Shown in pieces: positions 53,338 to 61,424 of a DNA stretch of 64,000 bases (within the stretch, counting starts at the first letter, position 1; each line of letters opens with the position of its first letter). The stretch spans positions 186,001 through 250,000 of the forward strand of contig NZ_JAPLET010000015.1 in NCBI RefSeq assembly GCF_026391055.1. Direction: 5' to 3'. The stretch is from Spirosoma sp. GTDB lineage: Bacteria; Bacteroidota; Bacteroidia; Cytophagales; Spirosomataceae. The notes beneath the pieces are model-generated. The model saw nothing but the letters and a program-made list of their open reading frames with translations. It searched no databases and was not told where the DNA came from. Position numbers and translations under genes: made by a program.

Positions 53338-53766
53338 TCACTTCACCGCCCGTACGGCCTTCACTTCCTCGGCAGTGACCGCTTCGGCTTTGTTGCCAAA
53401 GCTGCTTCGGATGTAAGTGAGTACATCGGCAATTTGGGTGTCGTTCAGGAAGTCGTGGGCGGGCATGGCATTGTCGTACATATCGCCTTCTATTTCCTGA
53501 CCCTGCAAGCCTTTCAGCAGTACATTGATCAACCGGGTTTTATCGCCCAGCACCCAGTCTGTCCCGCGTAAAGGCGGATTGAGGTTCGGTACGCCAGAGC
53601 CATTGGCTTGGTGACAGGTCAGGCAGTTTTGTTCATAAATGAGCTGTCCGGGCGTTTTAGTGGCTGCAACGGCTGGTTTGGCGGCTACTTTCGTTGCTGA
53701 TTTCTTCGTTTGAGCGATAGCACTGGAAAGCGAAAGGCAGAGGAATAACGTGGCGAGTAATTTCAT
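53338..53766 (-). CDS. Class I cytochrome c, periplasmic
   Basis: The 142-residue protein has a signal peptide (KLLATLFLCLSLSSAIAQ), a short Lys/Ala linker, and a single cytochrome c domain. The haem site is CLTCH (C-x-x-C-H) in QNCLTCHQANGSGVPNLNPPLRG, and the distal Met ligand is probably in AMPAHDFLNDTQIADVLTYIRSSF. It would carry electrons in the periplasm. It stands alone, with gldD 78 bases upstream on the same strand. The partner oxidase or dehydrogenase is not identified here. Confidence 0.9.
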   Translation of the reverse strand: MKLLATLFLCLSLSSAIAQTKKSATKVAAKPAVAATKTPGQLIYEQNCLTCHQANGSGVPNLNPPLRGTDWVLGDKTRLINVLLKGLQGQEIEGDMYDNAMPAHDFLNDTQIADVLTYIRSSFGNKAEAVTAEEVKAVRAVK

Positions 53767-53844
53767 TTTAGGATAATGTTTTCTGAATAACGGGTTGGGG
53801 TAACGAATGGTTGTAGAGATGGCGTCAGGTATCGGTCAAACAGT

Positions 53845-54432
53845 CTACTTACGCCATTTCAGCGTATTCAGCATGTGCATAATGTCCTTGCGGATGTACT
53901 GAATGGCCGGTTGTAGCGAATCGTTTTGGGTAGCGGTGTTAAAGTACAGAGCGCCCCGGAGAAAATGCGTGGTCGAGTCTGTCGTGATAAACTGCACCTG
54001 GCTGGGTACCTCGCCGGCCAGATCAATGACGCTGGCTTCCAGACCTGACTTCAGGTGGATTTTGCGTTCTTCAAACACCGAGGCTTTTATTTTATGTCGG
54101 GCTGCCAGCTTGTAAGAGTCGTCGAGCATAGCCCTAAGACGTTTCATATCGTTGAGGACGGGCTTGTACGTCAGCTGAACGCTGGCCTTGAGCATGGGGT
54201 AATAAACAAAAATCCAGTGTGGTTCAGACCGGGCGAAGGTATCGGGCAGGATTTTAGCAACAGAATTGTACTCGAACTGATACGGGTGCGTCGGGTCGAT
54301 CAGCTTGTAGGTTGGCGCGGGCAGATCGAACCGGGGGTAGCCCTTCGGCTTAGGCACGTAATTGTCGGATGAGTCGCTGCCGCAAGCGGCTAAAACCAGG
54401 CCGGTCAGCAGAATAAGTGCGTATTTTATCAC
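53845..54432 (-). CDS. gldD: Gliding-motility lipoprotein GldD
   Basis: The 195-residue lipoprotein has lipobox LAAC (TGLVLAACGSDSSDN) followed by YVPKPKGYPRFDLPAPTYK, the GldD family opening, and HWIFVYYPMLKASVQLTYK. GldD is required for gliding and for type IX secretion in Flavobacterium, where it lies with gldE and gldB or gldC. Here it sits apart from gldG (12 kb away) and next to a cytochrome c gene. A 33-bp perfect palindrome lies just upstream of its start. Confidence 0.85.
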   Translation of the reverse strand: MIKYALILLTGLVLAACGSDSSDNYVPKPKGYPRFDLPAPTYKLIDPTHPYQFEYNSVAKILPDTFARSEPHWIFVYYPMLKASVQLTYKPVLNDMKRLRAMLDDSYKLAARHKIKASVFEERKIHLKSGLEASVIDLAGEVPSQVQFITTDSTTHFLRGALYFNTATQNDSLQPAIQYIRKDIMHMLNTLKWRK

Positions 54433-54433
54433 A

Positions 54434-54520
54434 GTTTAGATGTAGCCTGGACGGCCACGTCCGGGTTGAAAAGTCATGAATTTAGCTACCCGGACGTGGC
54501 CGTCCAGGCTACATCTAAAC
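54434..54520. repeat. Perfect 33-bp inverted repeat upstream of gldD
   Basis: Bases 54434-54466 and 54488-54520 are exact reverse complements (GTTTAGATGTAGCCTGGACG... and its mirror) separated by 21 bases. The left arm starts one base beyond the gldD start codon, so a transcript starting further upstream would carry this hairpin in its leader. It does not resemble a terminator, because it is G+C-rich and has no T run. Confidence 0.9.
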
Positions 54521-54575
54521 GCAAAAGCCCGGCCATTTCGTGCCGGGCTATGCGCAAAGTCTATACGACGATCAA

Positions 54576-54866
54576 TTAAGCATTTACATCTTCCAGTTCT
54601 TCCTTCATAACCGGCTGGCCCATCAGGGTAGCAAACCGGTTGATGTTGAAGGTAGGTTCAAACCAAACTTCGCCCATAACCGGGTGTTTTACCGGCACAT
54701 CGGGGTTCTTGATTTCGTTCAGTAATACGCCCGTATCGCCAGTTGTATGGCGTTTTACCTGCCGGATTGTGTACATCTGGTCACGCTTTGGCGTTTGTAT
54801 ACCAAACTCAGCATAGAAAGCCAACACTGGGGCCGGAAAATTGTCGTTTGTGCAAATAACTTCCAT
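54576..54866 (-). CDS. Conserved small protein of unknown function
   Basis: The 96-residue protein begins MEVICTNDNFPAPVLAFYAEF and continues with QMYTIRQVKRHTTGDTGVLL, KHPVMGEVWFEPTFNINRFATL and an acidic end (VMKEELEDVNA). I recognise no domain name, but the balanced composition, a defined start, and its position between gldD and AIM24 on the same strand make it a likely real gene. The sequence has no signal peptide and no membrane helix, so the product is cytoplasmic. Confidence 0.65.
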   Translation of the reverse strand: MEVICTNDNFPAPVLAFYAEFGIQTPKRDQMYTIRQVKRHTTGDTGVLLNEIKNPDVPVKHPVMGEVWFEPTFNINRFATLMGQPVMKEELEDVNA

Positions 54867-54874
54867 CTGATTGG

Positions 54875-55149
54875 ACCGCCAATGCGGCCGGGATTTTAAA
54901 GAGATTTAAAGGATTTTGCTGATTACAGCAGAAGCGTCCCCAAATCCAAAACTTATTTTTGTGGTTAACACCTTTTTTTTTAAAAATGTCTTACGGCACG
55001 CTATTTTTTATCGTTTAGAGGCAATCAAGATAAGACGTTTAGCCCAAAAACTACTGGTATCCATTGGTAAGGAATTGCCATAAGTGCTTTCGCGACAATC
55101 AAGAAAATCCTTTAAATCTTGTTAAAATCCTGCGGAGCCGCCCGGCGGT
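54875..55149. repeat. Long element bounded by about 44-base inverted repeats
   Basis: The left arm (54875-54917, ACCGCCAATGCGGCCGG, then ATTTTAAAGAGATTTAAAGG) is mirrored, with several mismatches, by the right arm (55104-55149). The arms enclose about 190 bases of A+T-rich sequence without an ORF. Each arm begins with a G+C-rich tip capable of forming its own small hairpin. The shape resembles a MITE-like, non-coding mobile element. It occupies the whole gap between the small conserved gene and the AIM24 gene. Confidence 0.6.
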
Positions 55150-55928
55150 CAGCCTTCAAACAGATTTCCTAACTGGCCCAGCACGGAACCGCCTTCCTTG
55201 TGGCTCTGGGCGCTTCCGGTCGACAGGCGCTGTACGAGTTTAGAAATTGGCATTGACTGAATCCAAACTTTACCGGAGCCGCGAAGGGTCGCCAAAAACA
55301 AGCCCTCCCCACCAAAAACCATGCTGCGCAGGCCACCTGCCCGCTGAATGTCGAAGTTGATGCTTGGTTCAAAGCCAACAACACAGCCCGTGTCTACGCG
55401 TAAGGTTTCGTTGTTTAGCGTCCGCTCAATGACCACACCGCCGGCATGGATAAAGGCCATCCCGTCGCTTTGTACTTTCTCCAGAATGAACCCTTCACCA
55501 CCAAATAAACCAGCGCCTATTTTCTGGTTGAAGTGAATACTAAGCTTCGTACCGAGAGCCGCACACAGAAAAGCGTCTTTCTGAACGATAAGCGTATTGC
55601 CATACACATTCGCCATGTTGATCGGCATGATTGTGCCGGGGTACGGTGCCGAAAAAGCCACCTTCCGCTTGCCAACGCCCCGGTTGGTAAAATGCGTCAT
55701 GAACAGCGATTCGCCCATAACCATGCGCGAACCGGCCTGTAGCAGTTTACCCAGAAAACCCTGGTCTGGCTGCGAGCCGTCACCCATTTTGGTTTCGAAC
55801 GTGATGCCATCTTCCATATAAAGCATCGAGCCTGCTTCGGCAATAACGGTTTCGTTGGGGTCCAGCTCTATTTCAACGATCTGGATGTCTTCGCCAATAA
55901 TCTTGTAATCAATTTCGTGAGCGTACAT
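55149..55928 (-). CDS. AIM24 family protein (TIGR00266)
   Basis: The 259-residue protein shows the AIM24/TIGR00266 pattern: [36 protein letters not shown] at the N-terminus, [26 protein letters not shown] in the middle, and [45 protein letters not shown] near the C-terminus. Bacterial members form beta-prism trimers; their function is not established. The stop codon lies at the edge of the inverted-repeat element. No signal peptide is present. Confidence 0.88.
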   Translation of the reverse strand: MYAHEIDYKIIGEDIQIVEIELDPNETVIAEAGSMLYMEDGITFETKMGDGSQPDQGFLGKLLQAGSRMVMGESLFMTHFTNRGVGKRKVAFSAPYPGTIMPINMANVYGNTLIVQKDAFLCAALGTKLSIHFNQKIGAGLFGGEGFILEKVQSDGMAFIHAGGVVIERTLNNETLRVDTGCVVGFEPSINFDIQRAGGLRSMVFGGEGLFLATLRGSGKVWIQSMPISKLVQRLSTGSAQSHKEGGSVLGQLGNLFEG

Positions 55929-56018
55929 TGTGAGTTCTGGTTAGTCTAAACGAGTAATGATGGGCGAAAACTAATAAATGGCACGCAGTTTAGGTGTAGA
56001 TTATCTGATAAACGGCAC

Positions 56019-56060
56019 AAAAAAAGCCCGACCGGGCGTTTTGGCAGGTCGGGCTTTTTT
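56019..56060 (-). terminator. Terminator of the acidic small-protein gene
   Basis: GGTCGGGCTTTTTT (56047-56060) pairs with its complement within 56019-56033 around a 13-base loop. Read on the minus strand it ends in T7, and the stem overlaps the stop codon of the gene at 56059. The T tract on both sides suggests it can work in both directions. Confidence 0.85.
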
Positions 56061-56349
56061 AGCGTTGATTGATGTCGTCGGGTAAATCGTTATCCGTCTC
56101 ATCGAACAGGTGATCATCGTCCGATGCATCGTCTTTTTCTTCCTCATCCGGGTCGCCTTTCAGATTCAGGTCGGTACGGTGACGAAGCTTTTTATCGTCG
56201 ACCGTTTTGTTCAGGAATTGATTGATCCGGTCAATATCAAAACTCGTCGTGATCTCGCCGAAGGAGTTTATCTGAATGTCGAAGCCTTCCAGTTCTTTAT
56301 GAACGCGCGGCTTGTCGTTCTCGTCGGGGTTGGTTTTTTTCTTTGCCAT
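56059..56349 (-). CDS. Small acidic protein of unknown function
   Basis: The 96-residue protein begins MAKKKTNPDENDKPRVHKEL and has a central conserved-looking stretch (EGFDIQINSFGEITTSFDIDRINQFLNK). A strongly acidic tail follows (DPDEEEKDDASDDDHLFDETDNDLPDD). It has no signal peptide or membrane helix. The defined terminator overlapping its stop and the strand-consistent position support a real gene. I cannot assign a family; the middle part could be a short interaction motif. Confidence 0.7.
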   Translation of the reverse strand: MAKKKTNPDENDKPRVHKELEGFDIQINSFGEITTSFDIDRINQFLNKTVDDKKLRHRTDLNLKGDPDEEEKDDASDDDHLFDETDNDLPDDINQR

Positions 56350-56434
56350 AAGATTTGCGGTTTAGTATAAACCTATAAGGCCTCAAAGACGGAAACCTAC
56401 GTCTGGCGTATAAGTTTAAAATTAGATGGATTCT

Positions 56435-56484
56435 ACTGATTGTAAGCTGGCGCAGGCATTTGCCTGCGCCAGCTTACAATCAGT
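56435..56484. repeat. Perfect 24-bp palindrome after gltX
   Basis: Bases 56435-56458 and 56461-56484 are exact reverse complements with only 2 bases between them (GCTGGCGCAGGCATTTGCC lies at the centre). It lies 8 bases beyond the gltX stop and may end that transcript, but the lack of a T run and the length suggest an intergenic palindromic repeat. Confidence 0.88.
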
Positions 56485-56491
56485 ATCAGTC

Positions 56492-58021
56492 TTATCCCAG
56501 CGTAGTTAACGCTTTTTCCAGCCGAGCTAACGTTTCTTCTTTGCCAATGATTTCCATCGTCAGCATCAGGTCCGGTCCAGCGCCGGAACCCGTCAGGGCC
56601 AGCCGCATCGCCTGCATGATTTTACCCTGCTTGATACCCGCCTGCTGCATGGCATCGCCCAGGGTGTGCTTAATTTCATCGGCCATAAATGCACCGTTGA
56701 ACATTTGCAGCGCATCCCTGAAAACGGCGACGGCCTTTTTGGCATCGTCGTTCCATTTGGCGGTTACAATAGCTTCGTCGTAGGTCGTTGGCGCGTTGAA
56801 AATCGTACCGGCTTCCGTGAAGATTTCGTGCGCGAAATTGACGCGTCCTTTGAGCAGGGCCGCAATTTTCTCTGCTTTCTCCAGCGAACAGTTAAAGCCA
56901 TCCGCTTCGGCCTGTTGCTGAACCGTGGGGGCCAGGGCTGCATCGGGTTGCAGGCGGATGTACTGGTGGTTAAACCACTGTGCTTTCTGAATATCGAAAC
57001 GGGCACCAGCTTTGTGTACCTGCGTGAGGTCGAAACTCGCAATCAACTCATCCATCGTGAACAACTCCTGCTCGGTGCCGGGGTTCCAGCCCAGTAGCGC
57101 CAGGAAGTTAATGGTGGCTTCGGGCAGGTAGCCATCTTCCCGGAAACCGCGCGCGGTAACACCCGTAACCGGATCGGTCCACTGAAGCGGGAAGATCGGG
57201 AAACCACCGAGGTCGGCGTCGCGCTTACTTAGTTTGCCATTGCCTTCGGGCTTGAGCAGCAGCGGCAGGTGAGCAAACTGCGGCATGGTGTCTTCCCAGC
57301 CCAAATAGCGGTAAAGCAACACGTGTAGGGGGGCGGAGGGCAACCACTCTTCACCCCGGATTACGTGCGTAATCTCCATCAGGTGATCATCCACGATGTT
57401 GGCAAGGTGATAAGTTGGTAAGCCGTCTGACTTCAGCAGCACTTTGTCGTCGATGGCCGACGAATGCACATTTACCCAACCCCGAATCAGGTCGTTCAGC
57501 CGAACTTCCTCTTTGCGGGGCGTTTTCAGTCGAATCACAAACGGGTCGCCCGCGTCCATGCGTGCCTTCACCTCTTCGGGCTTCATGGTGAGCGAGTTGC
57601 GCATCTGCATCCGGGTAATGGCGTTATATTGAGCCGCCGGTGCATTGGCTTCTTCGAGCCGTTTGCGCATGGCGTCCAGTTCTTCGGCCGTATCGAAGGC
57701 ATAGTAGGCTTTGCCTTCGTCGATTAACCGCTGGGCTTCTTTCTGGTAAATTTCTTTTCGTTCCGACTGGCGGTAGGGTGCATGTGGGCCACCAGGACCC
57801 TGGCCTTCGTCAATCTCGATGCCGATCCATTTTAAGGCCTCCTGAATGTACTCTTCGGCACCCGGTACGAAGCGGTTTTGGTCGGTATCTTCGATACGCA
57901 GGAGCATTTTTCCGCCCATTTTTCGGGCAAATAAATAATTATACAGCGCAGTACGCACTCCGCCAATGTGCAGCGGGCCGGTAGGACTAGGCGCGAAACG
58001 AACGCGAACGGGTCTTGACAT
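56492..58021 (-). CDS. gltX: Glutamate--tRNA ligase
   Basis: The protein of about 509 residues starts MSRPVRVRFAPSPTGPLHIGG; the HIGH-type motif is LHIGG. The KMSKS-type loop is KLSKRDADLGG. Segments such as RTALYNYLFARKMGGKMLLRIEDTD and GEEWLPSAPLHVLLYRYLGW match GluRS closely. It charges tRNA-Glu in the cytoplasm. The start ATG 58021 is supported by protein homology; the frame open upstream to 58096 crosses a palindromic repeat. The gene is transcribed in the same direction as ridA. Confidence 0.95.
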   Translation of the reverse strand: MSRPVRVRFAPSPTGPLHIGGVRTALYNYLFARKMGGKMLLRIEDTDQNRFVPGAEEYIQEALKWIGIEIDEGQGPGGPHAPYRQSERKEIYQKEAQRLIDEGKAYYAFDTAEELDAMRKRLEEANAPAAQYNAITRMQMRNSLTMKPEEVKARMDAGDPFVIRLKTPRKEEVRLNDLIRGWVNVHSSAIDDKVLLKSDGLPTYHLANIVDDHLMEITHVIRGEEWLPSAPLHVLLYRYLGWEDTMPQFAHLPLLLKPEGNGKLSKRDADLGGFPIFPLQWTDPVTGVTARGFREDGYLPEATINFLALLGWNPGTEQELFTMDELIASFDLTQVHKAGARFDIQKAQWFNHQYIRLQPDAALAPTVQQQAEADGFNCSLEKAEKIAALLKGRVNFAHEIFTEAGTIFNAPTTYDEAIVTAKWNDDAKKAVAVFRDALQMFNGAFMADEIKHTLGDAMQQAGIKQGKIMQAMRLALTGSGAGPDLMLTMEIIGKEETLARLEKALTTLG

Positions 58022-58118
58022 GAGAGTATGTAAAGAGTGAAAGAACGAAAGAGTGAAAGAGCGAATGGCGCATAAGATCGCTGACGCGTCAGCCACTCTT
58101 TCACTCTTTCGCCATTCA
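58021..58118. repeat. Inverted repeat of the GAAAGAGTGAAAGAGCGAA family between ridA and gltX
   Basis: The gap holds CGAAAGAGTGAAAGAG (58046-58061), its exact complement (58096-58111) and, between them, the 14-base palindrome GCTGACGCGTCAGC (58080-58093). The outer word is nearly the same as in the repeat before nuoI at 32987-33086. It lies just upstream of the gltX start on the minus strand. Confidence 0.75.
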
Positions 58119-58487
58119 CTATTGGACAGCTATTACAGAAATTTCTACGTTAACATCTTTAGGCAGGCGGGCTACCTCTACAGTTTCGCGGGCGGGCGGA
58201 TTTTCGGTAAAGAACCGGCCATACACCTCATTGATAGCCGCGAAGTTGTTCATGTCTTTCACGAAAATACTGCTCTTGACCACGTTAGGATAATCCATGC
58301 CGGCTGCTTTCAGAATAGCCCCGATGTTCTCCATCACCTTTTGGGTTTCGGCCTGAATATTGCCCTGGGTAGACAGTTCGATGGCAACCTGACCTGAAAC
58401 GAATAACGTTCCGTTAATTTTAACCGCCTGGCTATAAGGGCCTATAGGAGCTGGTGCTTCGTCGGTATAAACAATTTGTTTGCTCAT
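58119..58487 (-). CDS. RidA family deaminase
   Basis: The 122-residue protein is a full-length RidA/YjgF protein: APAPIGPYSQAVKINGTLFVSGQVAIEL at the start, ENIGAILKAAGMDYPNVVKSSIFVKDMNNF in the middle, and the catalytic-Arg region PPARETVEVARLPKDVNVEISVIA at the end. It hydrolyses reactive imines or enamines made by PLP enzymes, protecting against 2-aminoacrylate. It forms a cytoplasmic trimer. It is encoded immediately upstream of gltX. Confidence 0.93.
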   Translation of the reverse strand: MSKQIVYTDEAPAPIGPYSQAVKINGTLFVSGQVAIELSTQGNIQAETQKVMENIGAILKAAGMDYPNVVKSSIFVKDMNNFAAINEVYGRFFTENPPARETVEVARLPKDVNVEISVIAVQ

Positions 58488-58676
58488 GGTTTTTAAGAAT
58501 GAGTAGTCTGCAGCAACAGACAGCGTAGTCGAAGGAAAGACAAACTGCGTCTACCTGCGTGCTGACAGGTAAATTGCCCGCAAGTTATCACTAAACCCCC
58601 GGATGGCCGAAAATCGGGCGATCATCTTCGCCAAAAACGGTAGTCGGCATCGAAAACCCATTGATTTTAGCTGCTT

Positions 58677-59825
58677 ATGGCTTTCTGGAATGAATTGTTA
58701 ACGAGTACGACGGCTGATGCCGAAACCCAGTTCGACCGCTTGAAGAATCGCCTTTTTGGGCGACTCGACGCCAGCAAACCGTATCGTATCATCTATTACC
58801 GGGGCTTCGGCAGCCCAACGGCAGTCTGGCTAACGGGCCGGGTTTTACGCCAGCGAGACCTGAGCACCCCCAGCGACCGGGATACCTTTTGGCAAAACCT
58901 GCTGGCAACCTACCAACGATTCGGGAGTCGCGAAGTGCCGGGGGTAACCGTTCGTATTGAGGCCTTCGGGCAGGCTTACACCGCCGTAACAGACAGCGAT
59001 GGCTATTTTCAGGTGACGGTTAACCCACCGAATGATCTGCCACCCGGGCGGGCCTGGTTTCCGGTTCGTTACTCGCTGGATGGTATTAAGCAACCGGCAA
59101 CTGAACTCAATGAGGAGCATGGCCCGGTGGTCAAAGAAGGGCATTTGATGATTTCACCCCCTTACAGCCAGTTTGGGGTTATTTCGGATATTGATGATAC
59201 GGTGCTCGTTACGGATGCCACCAACCTGATCCAGACGGCCAAACTTACGTTTCTGGGCAATGCCTACACCCGCCTGCCTTTTGCGGGCATCGCGGCTTTT
59301 TATCGGGCTTTGCAGAGTGGTCCGGTAACGACCCTGTTTAATCCCATTTATTTTGTATCGAGCAGTCCCTGGAATCTGTACGATCTGCTAGTCGATTTTT
59401 TTCGTATTCAGGGCATACCAAAAGGTCCCATTCTACTGCGCGACCTCGACCTCAGCGCCAAGCTGTTATCGTCTCAGGGTCACCATACGCACAAACTTTC
59501 CATGATTCGGAAAGTGCTGGACGTAAATCCGCAACTCCCGTTCGTACTCATTGGCGACAGCGGCCAGCAGGACCCTGAAATTTATTCGCAGGTAGTGCGT
59601 GAAAATCCGGGCCGTATACTGGCGGTGTACATTCGCGATGTAACACCTGACCAGCGCGACGAATCGGTTCGCGAACTCATCCGAACTACTCAGGCCGAGA
59701 AGGTGCCCATGCTGCTGGTTGCCGATACGGTGGAAGCTGCTGAACATGCGGCATCGCTCGGTCTGATCGACCCCGATACTATACCCGAAATCCGGGCCGA
59801 CCGCCGTGCCGATGAAGCGAGTTGA
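58677..59825 (+). CDS. App1-type phosphatidate phosphatase domain protein (DUF2183)
   Basis: The 382-residue protein has an N-terminal beta-rich domain (about 1-160; LTGRVLRQR, VRIEAFGQAYTAVTDSDGYFQVTV) and a HAD-like App1 domain opening with FGVISDIDDTVLVTDATN (Asp171, Asp173) and containing FVSSSPWNLYDLLVDFFRIQGIPKGPILLRD, then LPFVLIGDSGQQDPEIY. In yeast the related enzyme removes phosphate from phosphatidate. No signal peptide is present. The gene appears monocistronic. Confidence 0.87.
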   Translation: MAFWNELLTSTTADAETQFDRLKNRLFGRLDASKPYRIIYYRGFGSPTAVWLTGRVLRQRDLSTPSDRDTFWQNLLATYQRFGSREVPGVTVRIEAFGQAYTAVTDSDGYFQVTVNPPNDLPPGRAWFPVRYSLDGIKQPATELNEEHGPVVKEGHLMISPPYSQFGVISDIDDTVLVTDATNLIQTAKLTFLGNAYTRLPFAGIAAFYRALQSGPVTTLFNPIYFVSSSPWNLYDLLVDFFRIQGIPKGPILLRDLDLSAKLLSSQGHHTHKLSMIRKVLDVNPQLPFVLIGDSGQQDPEIYSQVVRENPGRILAVYIRDVTPDQRDESVRELIRTTQAEKVPMLLVADTVEAAEHAASLGLIDPDTIPEIRADRRADEAS

Positions 59826-59925
59826 TTTTTTTTAAGCGCCGACGCAACCTGTTTCGATACCCTTCCGTATTGACGAACGAACCGGTTCAACTGTTCTTTT
59901 TCCATCTTTAAACACAGTTGATAAA

Positions 59926-60771
59926 ATGAAACGAATCGTTTACGTCAGTCCGTCTTTCCTGGCAATGCTCCTGATGGCTGTGGCCATGCTTGGTTGCAAT
60001 GGAGATAATCCGGCTATTGTTTCGCCAGATGTTTCCATTACAGCTTCCTCTGTTGGTAACATCATGACCGGTGAGGGTGGTAAAACCCTTTATTTTTACG
60101 CAGGGGATGTGGCCGGAGACGGAACTTGCACAGGCACTTGCAAGGACAACTGGCCCATTTTTTACAAGGAAACAGCCACGCTTACTTTAGGGACCGGTTT
60201 GAAGACAACGGATTTTGCGGTCATTACGCGGGCCGATGGCAGCAAGCAGACCACATTCAAAGGCTGGCCACTCTATTACTTCAAAAACGACGCCAAAGCG
60301 GGTGATGTCAATGGCGATAAAGTGGGTAGCGTGTGGATGGCTGCCAAAACCAACTATACAGTTATGCTCGCTTCGAAACAACTTGTTGGTAACGACGGCA
60401 AAAATTATACATTTGATACAAAAGAAGGCACCGGCAATTCGCTGTTTTTAGTCGATAGTGTGGGGCGTACGCTGTATGCCTACGCGTTTGATAAGAACAA
60501 TGTGAACAAGTATACAAAAGCGGATTTGAGTAACGATGCCACCTGGCCCATCTTCATAACGCCGACGATTGGTGAAGTACCGTCTCTTTTGGACAAGAGT
60601 GACTTCAAAATCATTACAGCGGTGGGCAAAACACAACTGACGTACAAAGGGTGGCCGCTCTATTATTTTGGTCCGGATCAGAGCATCAGAGGTAAAACAT
60701 TAGGCGTAAGCGTACCAAGGCCGGGTGTGTGGCCAGTGGTAAATACAACCTCGCCCGTGGCACCCAATTGA
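59926..60771 (+). CDS. Lipoprotein with Y-X4-D repeats (COG4315-type)
   Basis: The 281-residue lipoprotein has lipobox LGC (VAMLGCNGDN) and two units of the secreted repeat with Y-X4-D motif. The first carries TLYFYAGDVAGDGTCTGTC and WPIFYKE, the second TLYAYAFDKNN and WPIFITP. Each ends with the motif TYKGWPLYYF or TFKGWPLYYF followed by a D/G turn. Such repeats are found in cell-surface proteins of many bacteria; function is unknown. An ECF sigma factor gene follows 74 bases later. Confidence 0.87.
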   Translation: MKRIVYVSPSFLAMLLMAVAMLGCNGDNPAIVSPDVSITASSVGNIMTGEGGKTLYFYAGDVAGDGTCTGTCKDNWPIFYKETATLTLGTGLKTTDFAVITRADGSKQTTFKGWPLYYFKNDAKAGDVNGDKVGSVWMAAKTNYTVMLASKQLVGNDGKNYTFDTKEGTGNSLFLVDSVGRTLYAYAFDKNNVNKYTKADLSNDATWPIFITPTIGEVPSLLDKSDFKIITAVGKTQLTYKGWPLYYFGPDQSIRGKTLGVSVPRPGVWPVVNTTSPVAPN

Positions 60772-60845
60772 TAAGTATCTTCTGAAGAGGGGAAATTTTG
60801 ATTGACTGACAAGCCGCCACAAGTGGCATTTACAACCAGGTTACT

Positions 60846-61424
60846 TTGTCCAACGCACCGAACATACCCGCCTTGAACGACCTGCTTGCTGGCTGCCTGC
60901 GCAACCACAGGAGAAGTCAGGAACTGCTGTACCGGCAGTTTTATGGGTATGCCATGAGTATTTGTTTACGTTATGCGCCCACTCGTGAGGGAGCTTTGGA
61001 AGTACTGAACGATGGATTTCTGAAAGTATTTACACGACTGGATCAGTACGATTCGGCGCAGCCGTTTAAAGGATGGCTTCGCCGTATTTTAATCAATGCG
61101 GCTATAGATCACTACCGGCAGGAGGTGCGTCATCATCACCACGAAGACGTAGAACACATTGAACAGACCGTGGCTTCGGAATCGGCTGATGCCTTTGGGC
61201 AGTTGGCATACGAAGATTTGATGGGCCTGATTCAGCGGCTGTCACCGGCCTACCGGCTAGTATTTAATTTGTATGTTATGGATGGATTCACGCACGATGA
61301 AATAGCCGGGCAACTCGGCATTTCGGTAGGCGCGTCGAAGTCGAACCTGGCCCGGGCACGGGAAAACCTGCGCGTGTTGCTAAAACGCTTAAACAACGAT
61401 GAGTATGTCAGAGCTAACCGATGA
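60846..61424 (+). CDS. ECF RNA polymerase sigma factor
   Basis: The 192-residue protein is a group 4 sigma-70 factor. Region 2 is visible in LLYRQFYGYAMSICLRYAPTREGALEVLNDGFLKVFTRLDQYD with FKGWLRRILINAAIDHYR. Region 4 is the helix-turn-helix DEIAGQLGISVGASKSNLARARENLRVLLK. It would direct RNA polymerase to a small set of promoters in response to envelope signals. Start TTG 60846 is used; no ATG precedes the region 2 motif. Its end overlaps the next gene by 26 bases, so the two are translationally coupled. Confidence 0.87.
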   Translation: MSNAPNIPALNDLLAGCLRNHRRSQELLYRQFYGYAMSICLRYAPTREGALEVLNDGFLKVFTRLDQYDSAQPFKGWLRRILINAAIDHYRQEVRHHHHEDVEHIEQTVASESADAFGQLAYEDLMGLIQRLSPAYRLVFNLYVMDGFTHDEIAGQLGISVGASKSNLARARENLRVLLKRLNNDEYVRANR

